Part shown: positions 40,524 to 49,631 of the stretch, piece after piece
Numbering within the stretch: the stretch's first letter is position 1
Layout: each line of letters starts with the position of its first letter
Source of the DNA: an archaeon
GTDB taxonomy: Archaea; Nanobdellota; Nanobdellia; CSSed11-243R1
DNA: 52,864 nt
Assembly: GCA_024277205.1 (NCBI GenBank)
Contig: JAJRVP010000011.1
Coordinates: forward strand, 1 to 52,864
Direction: 5' to 3'
Notes under the pieces: model-generated
What the model was told of the DNA's origin: nothing
Database searches by the model: none
What the model saw: the letters and a program-made list of their open reading frames with translations, nothing else
Made by a program: the position numbers and the translations under genes

Positions 40524-41801
40524 TTAAGCAATTTTTCGTATTCTTAATGGAACTATCTCTCCAGATGAATTAATTTCACTTATTGAGAAATCGTGATGGA
40601 TTTTTGCTTCATTTTGTCCACCCATATGTGTATTTTCACCAATGGCAACATGAAGTGGAAAAACTTTTTCATCAATTAAAGTATCCCCAGTTGGTTTTCC
40701 AATTTCCTGTAAGAAAGAAAGTTTTTCATTTTGTCCTCCACGACCGATTTCTGCAATAACTCTTGTACTTTTTTCATCAAACGTTTTTTCAAAAAGTTCA
40801 TTGTTAGATGTATCAATGGAAACTGCAATACCATCTTCAAATTTGAAATATGTTCTCGTTAAAACTCCAGCAGGCAGTTCAGAGGGTACATTTGTACCTA
40901 ATTGTCCATTCACACTAGATTCAATTGGTGCTACAAAAAATTCACCGCAAGGATTATTTGTTATTATATCTGGCATTCCATTTTTAAGATATGTATCTGT
41001 TCCAACCCTTCCAACATCTCTAAATATTTGTCTTCCAGCTACTTGGAACTCAAATTTTGTATCTCCAATTTCTAATTCAAAGATGCCATCTTTTCCAACA
41101 AGTTGGGTTTCTGATTTTTGAAACGCATATGTAGCTAGTGCCTCTTGTGTTTCTTTTCTTAGGATTTCATCAGTTTTAACCCTCATCGCTTCTAATATTT
41201 TTGATTCATATTCTGAAAAAACCATACCAATCTTATTTGCAGAATAAGGTTGTGGTGCATAGATCATATTCCAAGACATTAAGCTACCATCCTCAATTTT
41301 ACGATTTAGCAATTTACTTGCTTGAGGAGAAAGTATCTGGTTGTATATAGGATAATTCTTCTTTGCATTTTCTGAGAGAGAATATCCCTTTGCACCATAT
41401 GTAATTGTCCAATGACTTGCTTGTTGAATAGCAGCTAAATAATTTTTTGCAAATACTTCTATTTTTTCTTTAGTTGCATCTGTTAAAATCGCTTCAAGTG
41501 CTTCATCCATTGGGAATAAAAATAATATGGAATTTCCCCCGATTTGATTAACCCAATGATTAACTGCCACACCCATTTCAATAGAATTTGTACTAGGATA
41601 GACACGAATTATATTTAATCCATTTTCTAAAACACCAATATTTTGGACAACAACCTTGGCAGTTTCTAAATAATCCTCTCTTGGTGTGAAATCCGGATTA
41701 ATTGCTGCCAATTTTGGCGCATCTTTACTGTATTCTTCTAAAGCAGGAGTTAAATCCCTTTTTAGTTCTTTTGCTGAATAAGGTTTAGATAAAAAATCCA
41801 T
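40524..41801 (-). CDS. M29-like metallo-aminopeptidase
   Basis: A 425-residue protein resembling the thermophilic aminopeptidase T (M29) family, especially in the C-terminal half: NPCGEFFVAPIESSVNGQL, AEIGRGGQN and LHVAIGENTHMGGQNEAKIHHD. These align with metal ligands of M29 enzymes (Glu, Glu, His, His, Asp), although the conserved Tyr is not evident. It would release N-terminal residues from peptides. The N-terminal half is less conserved, so the assignment is moderate. It is flanked by flpA and a Nudix fusion. Confidence 0.72.
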   Translation of the reverse strand: MDFLSKPYSAKELKRDLTPALEEYSKDAPKLAAINPDFTPREDYLETAKVVVQNIGVLENGLNIIRVYPSTNSIEMGVAVNHWVNQIGGNSILFLFPMDEALEAILTDATKEKIEVFAKNYLAAIQQASHWTITYGAKGYSLSENAKKNYPIYNQILSPQASKLLNRKIEDGSLMSWNMIYAPQPYSANKIGMVFSEYESKILEAMRVKTDEILRKETQEALATYAFQKSETQLVGKDGIFELEIGDTKFEFQVAGRQIFRDVGRVGTDTYLKNGMPDIITNNPCGEFFVAPIESSVNGQLGTNVPSELPAGVLTRTYFKFEDGIAVSIDTSNNELFEKTFDEKSTRVIAEIGRGGQNEKLSFLQEIGKPTGDTLIDEKVFPLHVAIGENTHMGGQNEAKIHHDFSISEINSSGEIVPLRIRKIA

Positions 41802-41831
41802 TATTTATCACCCAAGAATTACAAAATTAGA

Positions 41832-42671
41832 TTAAATATAAACCTTTTCATTTTCAAGATATTTTTCTATATTTTTCCTTACATATGGATTAAGTTTTAA
41901 TTTAAGCGCTTCTTTAGGTTTTATCCATGCAAATTCAATTGCTTCTCTCCCATCAAGTTTCACATTTTCATTTTTTGCTCTGCAAACAAAGTCAAGGAAG
42001 ATGTAATGCCTTTTCCTCCAGAAGTCTTTTGGAAAAATTGCTTGTTGAATATTTAATAATTTTATAACTTCAATATCAAGCCCAACCTCTTCTTTTACTT
42101 CTCTTTTTAATGCAGTTTCCCAATCTTCTCCTATCTCAATATGTCCACCAGGAAATGTCCAAAGATTTCCATTTCTCCATTTTGGGGATTTCATTAAAAA
42201 GATTTTTCCTTCGCTATTTAGAATTAAAGCGCCGACAGTTGGTTCAGGAAACCGTTGAGTAACCCTCTCCCCGATTTTTATTTTACTTAAATCCCCATTA
42301 ATCACAATTGGATGCATTGCAAGAATTTCTTCTTTATAATCAATTTCAGGAATGGGATTCCAGAGAAATATCGTAATTCCTTCATCAAATGCTTTTCCCA
42401 TTTCAAGAAAAGTATTTCCACCTATTTTTCCTTTTACCCCATCTTTATCAAAGTTGAGAACTAAAATTGCATCAGACCTCTCTATTCTTTTAAAATGTTC
42501 TTTTATCAAGTTAAAATGGATTTTTGCAAAGTGGTCTTCTCCATGAGAATCTTTAATATGCTTGAAATAACCTTTTGGAACAAAGACTTCAAATCCTAAT
42601 TCTTCTAATTTTTTCTTTATTTCAGGAATTTTATCAAAAAATTTTGCACTGCAGCATAAAGCAATTCTCAT
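41832..42671 (-). CDS. Nucleoside deoxyribosyltransferase-like domain fused to Nudix
   Basis: A 279-residue two-domain protein. Residues 1-130 begin MRIALCCSAKFFDKI and contain DAILVLNFDKDGVKGKIGGNTFLEMGKA, typical of the nucleoside 2-deoxyribosyltransferase-like fold that senses or cleaves nucleotides. Residues 140-270 are a Nudix domain with a complete motif, GGHIEIGEDWETALKREVKEEVG. The combination suggests sanitation or salvage of modified nucleotides. The ATG overlaps the nop5 stop by 4 bp. Confidence 0.85.
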   Translation of the reverse strand: MRIALCCSAKFFDKIPEIKKKLEELGFEVFVPKGYFKHIKDSHGEDHFAKIHFNLIKEHFKRIERSDAILVLNFDKDGVKGKIGGNTFLEMGKAFDEGITIFLWNPIPEIDYKEEILAMHPIVINGDLSKIKIGERVTQRFPEPTVGALILNSEGKIFLMKSPKWRNGNLWTFPGGHIEIGEDWETALKREVKEEVGLDIEVIKLLNIQQAIFPKDFWRKRHYIFLDFVCRAKNENVKLDGREAIEFAWIKPKEALKLKLNPYVRKNIEKYLENEKVYI

Positions 42672-43654
42672 TTTAATTCACTTACTTTTTCTTCTAAATC
42701 TTTTAATAATTCTTCCCATTTTTTTTCTTTTCCTTGAGAATAATAATCAATTTTTGCAGCAATTGAGATCTTTGATGCCAAAAGTCTTGCAAGTTTTCCC
42801 CTATTTGTCTGTTTAACTTTGTGCATTAATTCATGGGAAAGTAAAATACCATATTTTGGGGGTTTTGTTCCTTTTCTTATATGCCTGAAAAGTGCTTTTT
42901 CAGCTCCGAGAACCTGTATTGTTGAAGATGGCATTTCAGCAAGTTTTTTTAAGCTCCCAGCAACAGAAATTAACTTAGCACCTACTAATGGGCCAGCAAT
43001 TTTAGAAGTATTTGGTGCAATTTCACTCATAAGTTTTTCAATATAGTTTGATACTTTTTCTTTAAAGGAGATTAGTGATTTTAGTTCTTCTCCAGCAATC
43101 CCAATCATTTTCAAATCTTTCTCTTCTAAATCAAAACCCATGCTTTGTTCAGTTCTTTTTTTGCCAACAATTTTTGAGAATTCTTCAACAGAATTTACTC
43201 TTTCAACAATCTCTGGCCAATAAAATCCATACCATTCACTTAATCTTTCATAGAACATATTTATCATTTTATTTGTTTCATCAAGCATATTTGATGCTTG
43301 TATAACAAGTTTATCTTTTGAGAACCCAAATTTAATTTTTAGCTTTGTTAAATCAATCATAAACTTTTGGAAGTTAAATTTTATTCCAAATTTTTTAGCA
43401 AATTTTTCAGATTCAGGACCAAAAATAATATTTTTTTCATATTTTGCCTTAATTGCAATTTTGGATTTAAATTTTTTAATTAATTCTTCACGCTTAAAAT
43501 AATTTTGAGCACACTCTTTTGGTTTCCAAATTTCTTTTTTTACAAGCTTTCCTTTGTGAAATGCAAATAATCCAAATGGTGCTATTGTAATCTTAACTGG
43601 CTCCTTTTCAAACTTTTGTTTCTTTGGCCTTTTTCTTCGCTTAGAACGCTTCAT
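42668..43654 (-). CDS. nop5: Nop5 (Nop56/58) box C/D RNP protein
   Basis: A 328-residue Nop5 with the conserved NOP domain: NTSKIAGPLVGAKLI and the signature GAEKALFRHI near residue 265. The N-terminal fibrillarin-binding region and coiled coil are present but shorter than usual (family about 370-400). The extreme N-terminus is rich in Lys and Arg (MKRSKRRKRPKKQK), which is normally found at the C-terminus. It bridges fibrillarin and the sRNA. It overlaps the Nudix gene by 4 bp and is divergent from rpoL. Confidence 0.95.
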   Translation of the reverse strand: MKRSKRRKRPKKQKFEKEPVKITIAPFGLFAFHKGKLVKKEIWKPKECAQNYFKREELIKKFKSKIAIKAKYEKNIIFGPESEKFAKKFGIKFNFQKFMIDLTKLKIKFGFSKDKLVIQASNMLDETNKMINMFYERLSEWYGFYWPEIVERVNSVEEFSKIVGKKRTEQSMGFDLEEKDLKMIGIAGEELKSLISFKEKVSNYIEKLMSEIAPNTSKIAGPLVGAKLISVAGSLKKLAEMPSSTIQVLGAEKALFRHIRKGTKPPKYGILLSHELMHKVKQTNRGKLARLLASKISIAAKIDYYSQGKEKKWEELLKDLEEKVSELK

Positions 43655-43730
43655 AAATCTAAAATATTTTTAAACATTTAAATAGTTAGTGATAGAAAAC
43701 TTTTAAAATACCAAAAGATGAGGTTTGAAT

Positions 43731-44003
43731 ATGGTTGAAATTGAAATATTAGAAGAAGAAAAGAATAAATTAAAAATAAAGATTAAGGGAGAAACTCATA
43801 CTGTTTTAAATCTAATAAGAAATGAGTTGTTTAATGAGGATTCTGTTGAATTTGTAGGATATAGAATAGAACACCCAATGGTAAAAGATGCAATTTTCAC
43901 AGTTGCAACCACGAAAGGAAACCCCAAAACCATTATTAAAAAAGCAATTGAAAGAATTCAAAAAAAGCTTTCTAAATTAGAATCTGAAATTAAAAAATTA
44001 TAA
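43731..44003 (+). CDS. rpoL: RNA polymerase subunit L
   Basis: A 90-residue RpoL (Rpb11 homologue). The fold is seen in THTVLNLIRNEL, YRIEHPMV and the C-terminal amphipathic helix. It pairs with RpoD to nucleate polymerase assembly. The ATG follows GAGGTTTGAAT; an in-frame TTG two codons upstream is less likely. It overlaps no gene but is 2 bp from the DUF99 gene, so the two are probably one operon with the signal peptidase and TFS genes. Confidence 0.95.
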   Translation: MVEIEILEEEKNKLKIKIKGETHTVLNLIRNELFNEDSVEFVGYRIEHPMVKDAIFTVATTKGNPKTIIKKAIERIQKKLSKLESEIKKL

Positions 44004-44005
44004 TC

Positions 44006-44596
44006 ATGGTTCTCAAGGTTGTAAAACCAGAAATAAGAATAATTGGCATAGATGATTCTCCATTCAAAAAAGGAACCAAAACCAAAGTTCTTGTGATTGG
44101 CGCAATTTTTAGAGCAGGAAAATGGCTTGAAGGTGTTGTTTCTACAAAAGTTAATACTGATGGAAAAGATGCCACAAAAAAACTAATTGAGATGATAAAA
44201 AAATCAAAACATTATGGACAACTACAAGTTATCATGCTAAATGGGATTGCTGTTGCAGGTTTTAATGTAATAAATATTGAAGAATTGAGCAAAAAAACAA
44301 AAATTCCAGTGATTGTTATTATGAGAAAAAAGCCTAGATTGAATGAAATTAAAAAAGCACTTAAACATTTTAAAGATGGAACAAAAAGATTAAAGATAAT
44401 AGAAAAAGCAGGAAATATTCTTTCTTGTAAAATTAAAAATAAAAGGATTTATTTTCAGATATATGGTTTAGAAAAACCCATAGCAGAAAAAGTTATAAAG
44501 CTCAGTTCAACTCATTCATTAGTACCAGAACCTATAAGAGTGGCACATATGATAGGTTCAGGAATCGTACTTGGTGAAACAAGAGGGAGAGTATAA
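44006..44596 (+). CDS. DUF99 family protein
   Basis: A 196-residue member of the archaeal DUF99 family: IIGIDDSPF near the N-terminus, IMLNGIAVAGFNV in the middle, and SLVPEPIRVAHMIGSGIVLGE near the end. The family is structurally related to endonuclease V-like RNase H folds, with an early Asp pair, but the activity is unproven. The gene sits between rpoL and signal peptidase and overlaps the latter by 1 bp. Confidence 0.9.
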   Translation: MVLKVVKPEIRIIGIDDSPFKKGTKTKVLVIGAIFRAGKWLEGVVSTKVNTDGKDATKKLIEMIKKSKHYGQLQVIMLNGIAVAGFNVINIEELSKKTKIPVIVIMRKKPRLNEIKKALKHFKDGTKRLKIIEKAGNILSCKIKNKRIYFQIYGLEKPIAEKVIKLSSTHSLVPEPIRVAHMIGSGIVLGETRGRV

Positions 44597-45204
44597 TGGA
44601 AGAAAAACAAGAAAATGGAGAAAAAATCCATGACCCGAAAAAAGAATCCTCTATTAAAAAAACTCTTAAAAAAATATGGCATTTCTTATGGGAAGAAGAA
44701 AGTTTAGCAAGCTATGTTGTATTCATCCTTATCGCGTTTGTTGGATTGAGATTCATATTCTTTCCAGGATTTTTATTAGTTACAGGATATTCAGATATTG
44801 CAGCAGTTGTATCTGGTTCAATGGAACACAATAGTTTAACAGAGCATACCTTCTACAACTGGCTTGAGTTTAATGGATTTAATATGAGTGAAGTTGAAAA
44901 ATGGCCTTACTTGGATGGGTTAGATGTTGGTGATGTGATTGCTGTTAAAAAAGTGCCGCCAGAAGATATTCATGTTGGAGATATCATACTGTTTTATTCG
45001 GATAAAGGGCAAATAATTCACAGAGTTGTCTATATTGAAAAACAAGGAAATAACTACTTTTATACAACAAAAGGAGATGCAAATCCAACAATCACTAACT
45101 TAGAAAAAAATATTCCTTATGAGGAAGTTAAAGGAAAACTTGTAGCGAAAGTTCCATATCTTGGTTGGCCAAAAGTAATTTTTTCTAAAATAATTCCGAT
45201 TTAG
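44596..45204 (+). CDS. Signal peptidase I (archaeal/ER type)
   Basis: A 202-residue S26B-type signal peptidase. One membrane segment (about residues 37-60) precedes the catalytic serine in VVSGSMEH. The general base position is a His in IIHRVV, as in archaeal and eukaryotic Sec11 enzymes, and the TKGDANP motif gives the conserved Asp. It cleaves signal peptides on the outer side of the membrane. A weak C-terminal hydrophobic stretch follows. Confidence 0.93.
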   Translation: MEEKQENGEKIHDPKKESSIKKTLKKIWHFLWEEESLASYVVFILIAFVGLRFIFFPGFLLVTGYSDIAAVVSGSMEHNSLTEHTFYNWLEFNGFNMSEVEKWPYLDGLDVGDVIAVKKVPPEDIHVGDIILFYSDKGQIIHRVVYIEKQGNNYFYTTKGDANPTITNLEKNIPYEEVKGKLVAKVPYLGWPKVIFSKIIPI

Positions 45205-45239
45205 AAAAGTTTTTAATGGTATTATAATTTCTTTAGTTT

Positions 45240-45539
45240 ATGTTTTGTCCTAAATGCGGTAGTATACTTGTTAATAAAAAAGGAAAACTCGTTTGTAGCA
45301 GTTGCGGAGAATCCGCCAAGCAAGGAAAAATAAAAGAAAGTGGTAAAAAAACCACTAAAAAATCAGTAGCTGTTATGAAAGAAGAACCAGAAGTGCATCC
45401 AAAAACAAGAGCAGAATGTTCAAAATGTGGGAATAAAGAAGCATTTTTTTGGACAGTACAAACAAGGTCAGCAGATGAACCACCAACCAGATTCTATAAA
45501 TGTACCAAATGTGGACACATATGGAGGGAATATAGCTGA
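45240..45539 (+). CDS. tfs: Transcription factor S (TFS)
   Basis: A 99-residue TFIIS/Rpb9-like factor with two zinc ribbons: CPKCG and CSSCG near the N-terminus, CSKCG and CTKCGHIW at the C-terminus. The acidic pair that enters the polymerase active site is present as DE in TRSADEPPTRF. It stimulates RNA cleavage by stalled polymerase. It overlaps the next OB-fold gene by 1 bp. Confidence 0.95.
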   Translation: MFCPKCGSILVNKKGKLVCSSCGESAKQGKIKESGKKTTKKSVAVMKEEPEVHPKTRAECSKCGNKEAFFWTVQTRSADEPPTRFYKCTKCGHIWREYS

Positions 45540-45877
45540 TGGAATCTGAAGAAAGAAAAAAAAGAAATGTTGCAATTGAGAAAAAAATTTCTGAATTATC
45601 TAAGGAAGATATTCGTGTAAAAATAGTTGGAACAGTTATAGAAAAAGATGAATCCAACAACTCTATTGTAATTGATGATGGGGAATCCAAACTTAGAGTA
45701 TTGCTTGATATTGAAAAATTTAATAATGTTGATATTGGAAAGCTAGTAAGAGTAATTGGCATTGTTGTTCCTGCTCTTGAAGGAGAAACAGTTGAGCTAA
45801 AAGGAGAGATTATTCAAGATTTTTCAGAGTTAGAACCAGAACTATATGAAAAATATTTAAAGCTCAGAGCATCTTAA
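45539..45877 (+). CDS. OB-fold nucleic-acid binding protein
   Basis: A 112-residue protein with a single OB fold from about residue 25 to 95 (DIRVKIVGTVIE to GETVELKGEIIQDF), similar to RPA or tRNA-binding OB domains. The N-terminus is charged and helical. It would bind ssDNA or RNA. It follows tfs directly and precedes a small membrane protein. The specific role is unknown. Confidence 0.78.
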   Translation: MESEERKKRNVAIEKKISELSKEDIRVKIVGTVIEKDESNNSIVIDDGESKLRVLLDIEKFNNVDIGKLVRVIGIVVPALEGETVELKGEIIQDFSELEPELYEKYLKLRAS

Positions 45878-45899
45878 TAATATGCAATGAGGTGAAAAA

Positions 45900-46115
45900 A
45901 TGAAAGCACAAATGATGGGCGCGAAAGCATATTTAATCATTTTTGGAATCATTCTATTAGCACTAGGGGGTGCAGGAATTGCATCAAGTATGGGAATGAT
46001 TGACTTGCCAATTGCATTGCCAGGATCCTTATTTGGATTCCCAGCATTGTATGTATTCGGAGGATTATTGGGTTTGGGAGTAATTTTGCTAATAGCTTCC
46101 TCAAGAATGATGTAA
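45900..46115 (+). CDS. Small two-segment membrane protein
   Basis: A 71-residue protein with two Gly/Ala-rich membrane segments (about residues 9-29 and 46-66) and a short loop. GAGGTGAAAAA is directly upstream of the ATG. The Gly-rich helices resemble those of small membrane proteins found widely in DPANN genomes. No family is recognised. Confidence 0.65.
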   Translation: MKAQMMGAKAYLIIFGIILLALGGAGIASSMGMIDLPIALPGSLFGFPALYVFGGLLGLGVILLIASSRMM

Positions 46116-46147
46116 TTTTTTATTTTTAATCTTAAAGGGGTGTGAAA

Positions 46148-46894
46148 ATGTTTAAGGCAGTAATACAAGATGTTTCAATTTTGAGAGATAGTTTAGATTC
46201 AATCTCTTCTTTAATCACAGAAGGGTGCTTTAAAATAACAAAAGATGGAATGGAACTTATTGCTATGGATCCTGCTTCTGTTGCAATGGTTATATTTAAA
46301 TTGCTTCCAAGCGCATTTTTGGAATACAATTCTGAAAAAGAGGAGATTATGACAATTAATCTTTCTAATTTTGTTTCAATTTTAAAAAGAGCAAGAGCAA
46401 ATGATAGGTTGACATTTGAACTAACAGAAAGTAAATTAAAAATTGGAATGGTTGGAGATTTTAAAAGAAATTTTTCAATTCCTCTTATTGATACACCCCA
46501 CGGTTCTCAAAAAGTACCAGATCTTTCATTTAAATGCAAATTAGAAATATTTGCTGGTGTATTAAAAGATGGAATAAAAGATGCATCAATGGTTTCAGAT
46601 TGCGTTGTTTTTGAAGCAAACCCAGATGTTTTTATAATAAAATCTTTTGGCGAGCTCTCTGAAACACAATTAGAACTTACAAAGGATTCTCCAAGCCTTT
46701 TGTCTATTGAATCTTCTAAAAATGTTAAAGCAAAATATTCTATTGATTATTTGGAAAGAATGCTTAAAGGTTTAAAAACTTCTGACAAAGTTAAAATAAA
46801 TTTTTCAACAGATTATCCTGTTAGAATTGACTGCAATAAAGTTGATAAATACCAATTAAGCTTTATTCTCGCACCAAGAGTTGATACTGACTAA
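46148..46894 (+). CDS. pcn: DNA sliding clamp PCNA
   Basis: A 248-residue PCNA. The start ATG follows GGGGTGTGA. Two structural repeats are visible: FKAVIQDVSILRDSLDSI with MDPASVAMV near residue 45, and the C-terminal YSIDYLERMLKGLK with LSFILAPRVDTD. It forms the trimeric ring loaded by the RFC encoded at 31.7 kb. The gene stops 2 bp from the convergent membrane protein gene. Confidence 0.97.
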   Translation: MFKAVIQDVSILRDSLDSISSLITEGCFKITKDGMELIAMDPASVAMVIFKLLPSAFLEYNSEKEEIMTINLSNFVSILKRARANDRLTFELTESKLKIGMVGDFKRNFSIPLIDTPHGSQKVPDLSFKCKLEIFAGVLKDGIKDASMVSDCVVFEANPDVFIIKSFGELSETQLELTKDSPSLLSIESSKNVKAKYSIDYLERMLKGLKTSDKVKINFSTDYPVRIDCNKVDKYQLSFILAPRVDTD

Positions 46895-46895
46895 G

Positions 46896-47663
46896 TTAAA
46901 CCTTTAAGAATCCATTGGTCTTTTCTTTAAGCTCTTTAGTAACTCTATTCTTAACCTCTCTAAATTTTTGCACATATTTTTCTCTATAAACACCAAACAA
47001 TTTTAATAAATTTCTAACAAATGGATGATCTAATAATTCGTCTAGTTTGTGTAATTTTTCCATTACAGCCAATAAGCCAAGAGTAAATAGTCCATAAACA
47101 AAAGGAATAGATAAATCGAATCCATTTTTATAACTGTAGCTTCCACTACCAATTATGATTGTTTCGGATATCCAATCAGCACCAGCAGCTAAAAGTGCTA
47201 AGATTAAGGCACCTTCTTTATTTCTATTTGAAATATTTGAGATTCCCCATAATCCAATTAAGATTGCTAATGGCAGTATACTGGCTTTTGACTCTTGGTA
47301 GATTTCCCTAGTATAAATTAAAAAGGTTAATAAGATTAAAATGTAAAATATTGCATTAGCTTTTATTGGGATTTTGATTTTATTCATATTCAAAAATATG
47401 AATCTAGCAATAATTCCTGCTGAGAAAAATAAAAAGACCAATTCAATTGGTATGAAATTAAATATAAAATAAATCGATTCATGATATGTCCAATGTCCTG
47501 TAGTAGTACCTAAAAATTCGATGATGATATCAATAAATGCTACAAATAATCCCATTAAACAATATTTTAAGATTTCTCTTAAATTCCTTTTTCTAAAAAG
47601 TAAGATCATAATTGCTACTGTAAATGTTATTGCAAACCCAGACATTATTGTTAAATACATCAT
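46896..47663 (-). CDS. Multi-pass membrane protein, carotenoid-pathway-like
   Basis: A 255-residue protein with about seven hydrophobic segments. The region EFLGTTTGHWTYHESIYFIFNFIPIELVF recalls lycopene cyclase-domain or CruF-type proteins, where an acidic residue and a Trp-x-Tyr segment recur. This is suggestive, not proof. The C-terminal 70 residues are soluble and basic (KFREVKNRVTKELK). It forms a pair with the following gene by a 4-bp overlap. Confidence 0.6.
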   Translation of the reverse strand: MMYLTIMSGFAITFTVAIMILLFRKRNLREILKYCLMGLFVAFIDIIIEFLGTTTGHWTYHESIYFIFNFIPIELVFLFFSAGIIARFIFLNMNKIKIPIKANAIFYILILLTFLIYTREIYQESKASILPLAILIGLWGISNISNRNKEGALILALLAAGADWISETIIIGSGSYSYKNGFDLSIPFVYGLFTLGLLAVMEKLHKLDELLDHPFVRNLLKLFGVYREKYVQKFREVKNRVTKELKEKTNGFLKV

Positions 47664-47971
47664 TTATCGCCATTGCTTGGATGTTTTATTTCATTCACAT
47701 ACATGAACAATAAAGAAGTTCCAGCCATTAGCATTAAGAGAAACCCAATATATCCGTGATGGATATGTACTCCACCGATTTCATATGTTTTTACAACACC
47801 AATTGTGGGAACCATTCCTGTTATATCTCCTAGACCACCAATGTTGTCCCAAAGTAAATCATCTATAAGTAAAAATACACCAAAAGCCAAGAGAAAAACT
47901 CTTGATAGTATTCTAAGGAGCAAAAATAGCTTCTTTTGCGAAAAGTTTGAAAGTTTATTACTGAAATTCAT
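47660..47971 (-). CDS. Small membrane protein
   Basis: A 103-residue protein with two hydrophobic segments (about residues 18-38 and 72-95) and a soluble loop containing GDITGMVPTIG. The N-terminal 15 residues are basic. Its stop overlaps the start of the carotenoid-like membrane protein by 4 bp, so the two are likely co-translated. No family is recognised. Confidence 0.6.
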   Translation of the reverse strand: MNFSNKLSNFSQKKLFLLLRILSRVFLLAFGVFLLIDDLLWDNIGGLGDITGMVPTIGVVKTYEIGGVHIHHGYIGFLLMLMAGTSLLFMYVNEIKHPSNGDK

Positions 47972-48003
47972 GCAAGAAATTAAATTTTAAACATTTTTAA
48001 AGG

Positions 48004-48612
48004 TTAGTATGGGATGTTAAACACAATGTTTTTTATCTTAGAAAGAGCATTTTTCGCAGTTTCTATGTTTAAAACTTCAATTGGTGATTTAGCATTGTTT
48101 TCTTGAGTGAGAGTGGGTTCTTTTGATTCAATTTCTTTAACAACAAAACCCGTGATTGAACTTGTAGAAGAACTTGAATGTTCCTCAACCTTTGGAGCAA
48201 CAACTTCAATTTTATTAGAAATGTAATCAAAACCACTTGGACACATCCAAAGTGTTATGAATTCGTACTTCCCAATATTTTTAGCATCAACTGTATACTC
48301 AATAACAATTTCATCTGAAACAGAATTAAATTTCCAATGATTCATATTGTGCTCTTCTCCTAAAAATTCTTGGGCTGATGTTTCAAAATCAACGCCCAAT
48401 TTTGGAGTTATATCCCAATCAACAATTTCCCAATCTTCTGGTATGAATACAGCAATGTCAAACTTATCTTCGGAATCTGTATCAATTGTTAGAATGACTT
48501 TGAAAGAGGTTCCTTTTTCAACTTCTCTTGGCATATCTATTGAAATAGAAGGATCTGCCAAAGCTAGTGGAATGATGAAGATGATTAAAACCAATAGCAA
48601 TAATTTTTTCAT
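48004..48612 (-). CDS. Secreted protein with signal peptide
   Basis: A 202-residue protein with a clear signal peptide (MKKLLLLVLIIFIIPLALA, cleavage after about residue 19). The mature part starts DPSISIDMP, a beta-sandwich-like start (VEKGTSFKVILTID), and contains WMCPSGFDYISNK. A Ser/Thr-rich linker follows (about residues 145-155) and a more hydrophobic C-terminus. It resembles secreted beta-rich proteins; no family is recognised. Confidence 0.65.
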   Translation of the reverse strand: MKKLLLLVLIIFIIPLALADPSISIDMPREVEKGTSFKVILTIDTDSEDKFDIAVFIPEDWEIVDWDITPKLGVDFETSAQEFLGEEHNMNHWKFNSVSDEIVIEYTVDAKNIGKYEFITLWMCPSGFDYISNKIEVVAPKVEEHSSSSTSSITGFVVKEIESKEPTLTQENNAKSPIEVLNIETAKNALSKIKNIVFNIPY

Positions 48613-48670
48613 ATTAACACCTTACCCCCTCACCCTTAACTACTTAAGAGTTACACATTTATAAATGTTG

Positions 48671-49585
48671 CTAAAGAGAGTACATCAATATCCAAAATGC
48701 TATATATCCCATTATGAGAATGATTCCTGTTTTAGTAGAAATTGATTTTCTTAATCTTGTTATCATAGCAAAGGATAAACAGATTATATTGAGAAAAATC
48801 AATGGCATTAACCCTATTTTATAACTCACATCATAAGGAATAGGATTAATTAAAGCAACAATTCCTGGCACAAGCGTTAGTGTAACAATGACATTCCCAA
48901 GAAGATTATCAAATGTTAATCTTGAACTTTTAAACACACTTTTAATTATATCAAACAATGGAATTATAAGTAAAAACCCAAAAATTGTTAAAGAAAATAT
49001 GGCTACAGAAAATAAGTAATTATTACTCATCATAGATACTGTAGCAATTGTTGCAAAAGTGCTTATTACAATAGCAATTAAAGCAGGAATGAACAAAATT
49101 TTATGAGTTGGCTTTGTTTTGAAATAGACATATTCTTTTGATTTTCCAGTTCTATAATATATGTATGCACAATAAAATGCAAATAGGATTAAAAGAAAAA
49201 CTGCATCTGCCCTATCAATTAATTTATCAACTGCTACAATCAAGAATAAAAGGGCAGCAGCCCACATAAAAGTTGAATTTCTATACCTTTCATATTCAAC
49301 AGGAACTTCATTTTTTAATAAAAATACTCCCATTACAATAGATACAATTGCAAGTGAAAATCCAATTACAGTAGTAATTCCCAAAGTCGGAACATTAAAT
49401 ATATTTGAGAATAGCAATATCAAAAAAACTGGTAAGGATATAACAAAAGAAAGAATGATTGTGCTTGCTAGATATTCTGGAATACCTAAAGAATGTGTGA
49501 AATTGGATACTGATTTCGATATAAAATCTAAGGATGAGATTACAGCCGCAATGCTTATTGCAAAAATTAAAATTTCGACTACCAT
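48671..49585 (-). CDS. Divergent cation/Ca2+ exchanger-like membrane protein
   Basis: A 304-residue protein with about ten membrane segments in two halves. VDKLIDRADAVFLLILFAFYCAYIYY matches the central region of CaCA (sodium/calcium exchanger) proteins. However the alpha-repeat motif, normally TSLPE with GN and GSN, appears as ISLPVFLILL in the first half and DNLLGNVIV in the second, with the key Glu absent. It may be an inactive or altered carrier. The gene is divergent from the primase. Confidence 0.72.
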   Translation of the reverse strand: MVVEILIFAISIAAVISSLDFISKSVSNFTHSLGIPEYLASTIILSFVISLPVFLILLFSNIFNVPTLGITTVIGFSLAIVSIVMGVFLLKNEVPVEYERYRNSTFMWAAALLFLIVAVDKLIDRADAVFLLILFAFYCAYIYYRTGKSKEYVYFKTKPTHKILFIPALIAIVISTFATIATVSMMSNNYLFSVAIFSLTIFGFLLIIPLFDIIKSVFKSSRLTFDNLLGNVIVTLTLVPGIVALINPIPYDVSYKIGLMPLIFLNIICLSFAMITRLRKSISTKTGIILIMGYIAFWILMYSL

Positions 49586-49631
49586 TTTATCAATTCATAA
49601 AGTAGTAAAACTTATTAAAAGTTTGCCCAAA

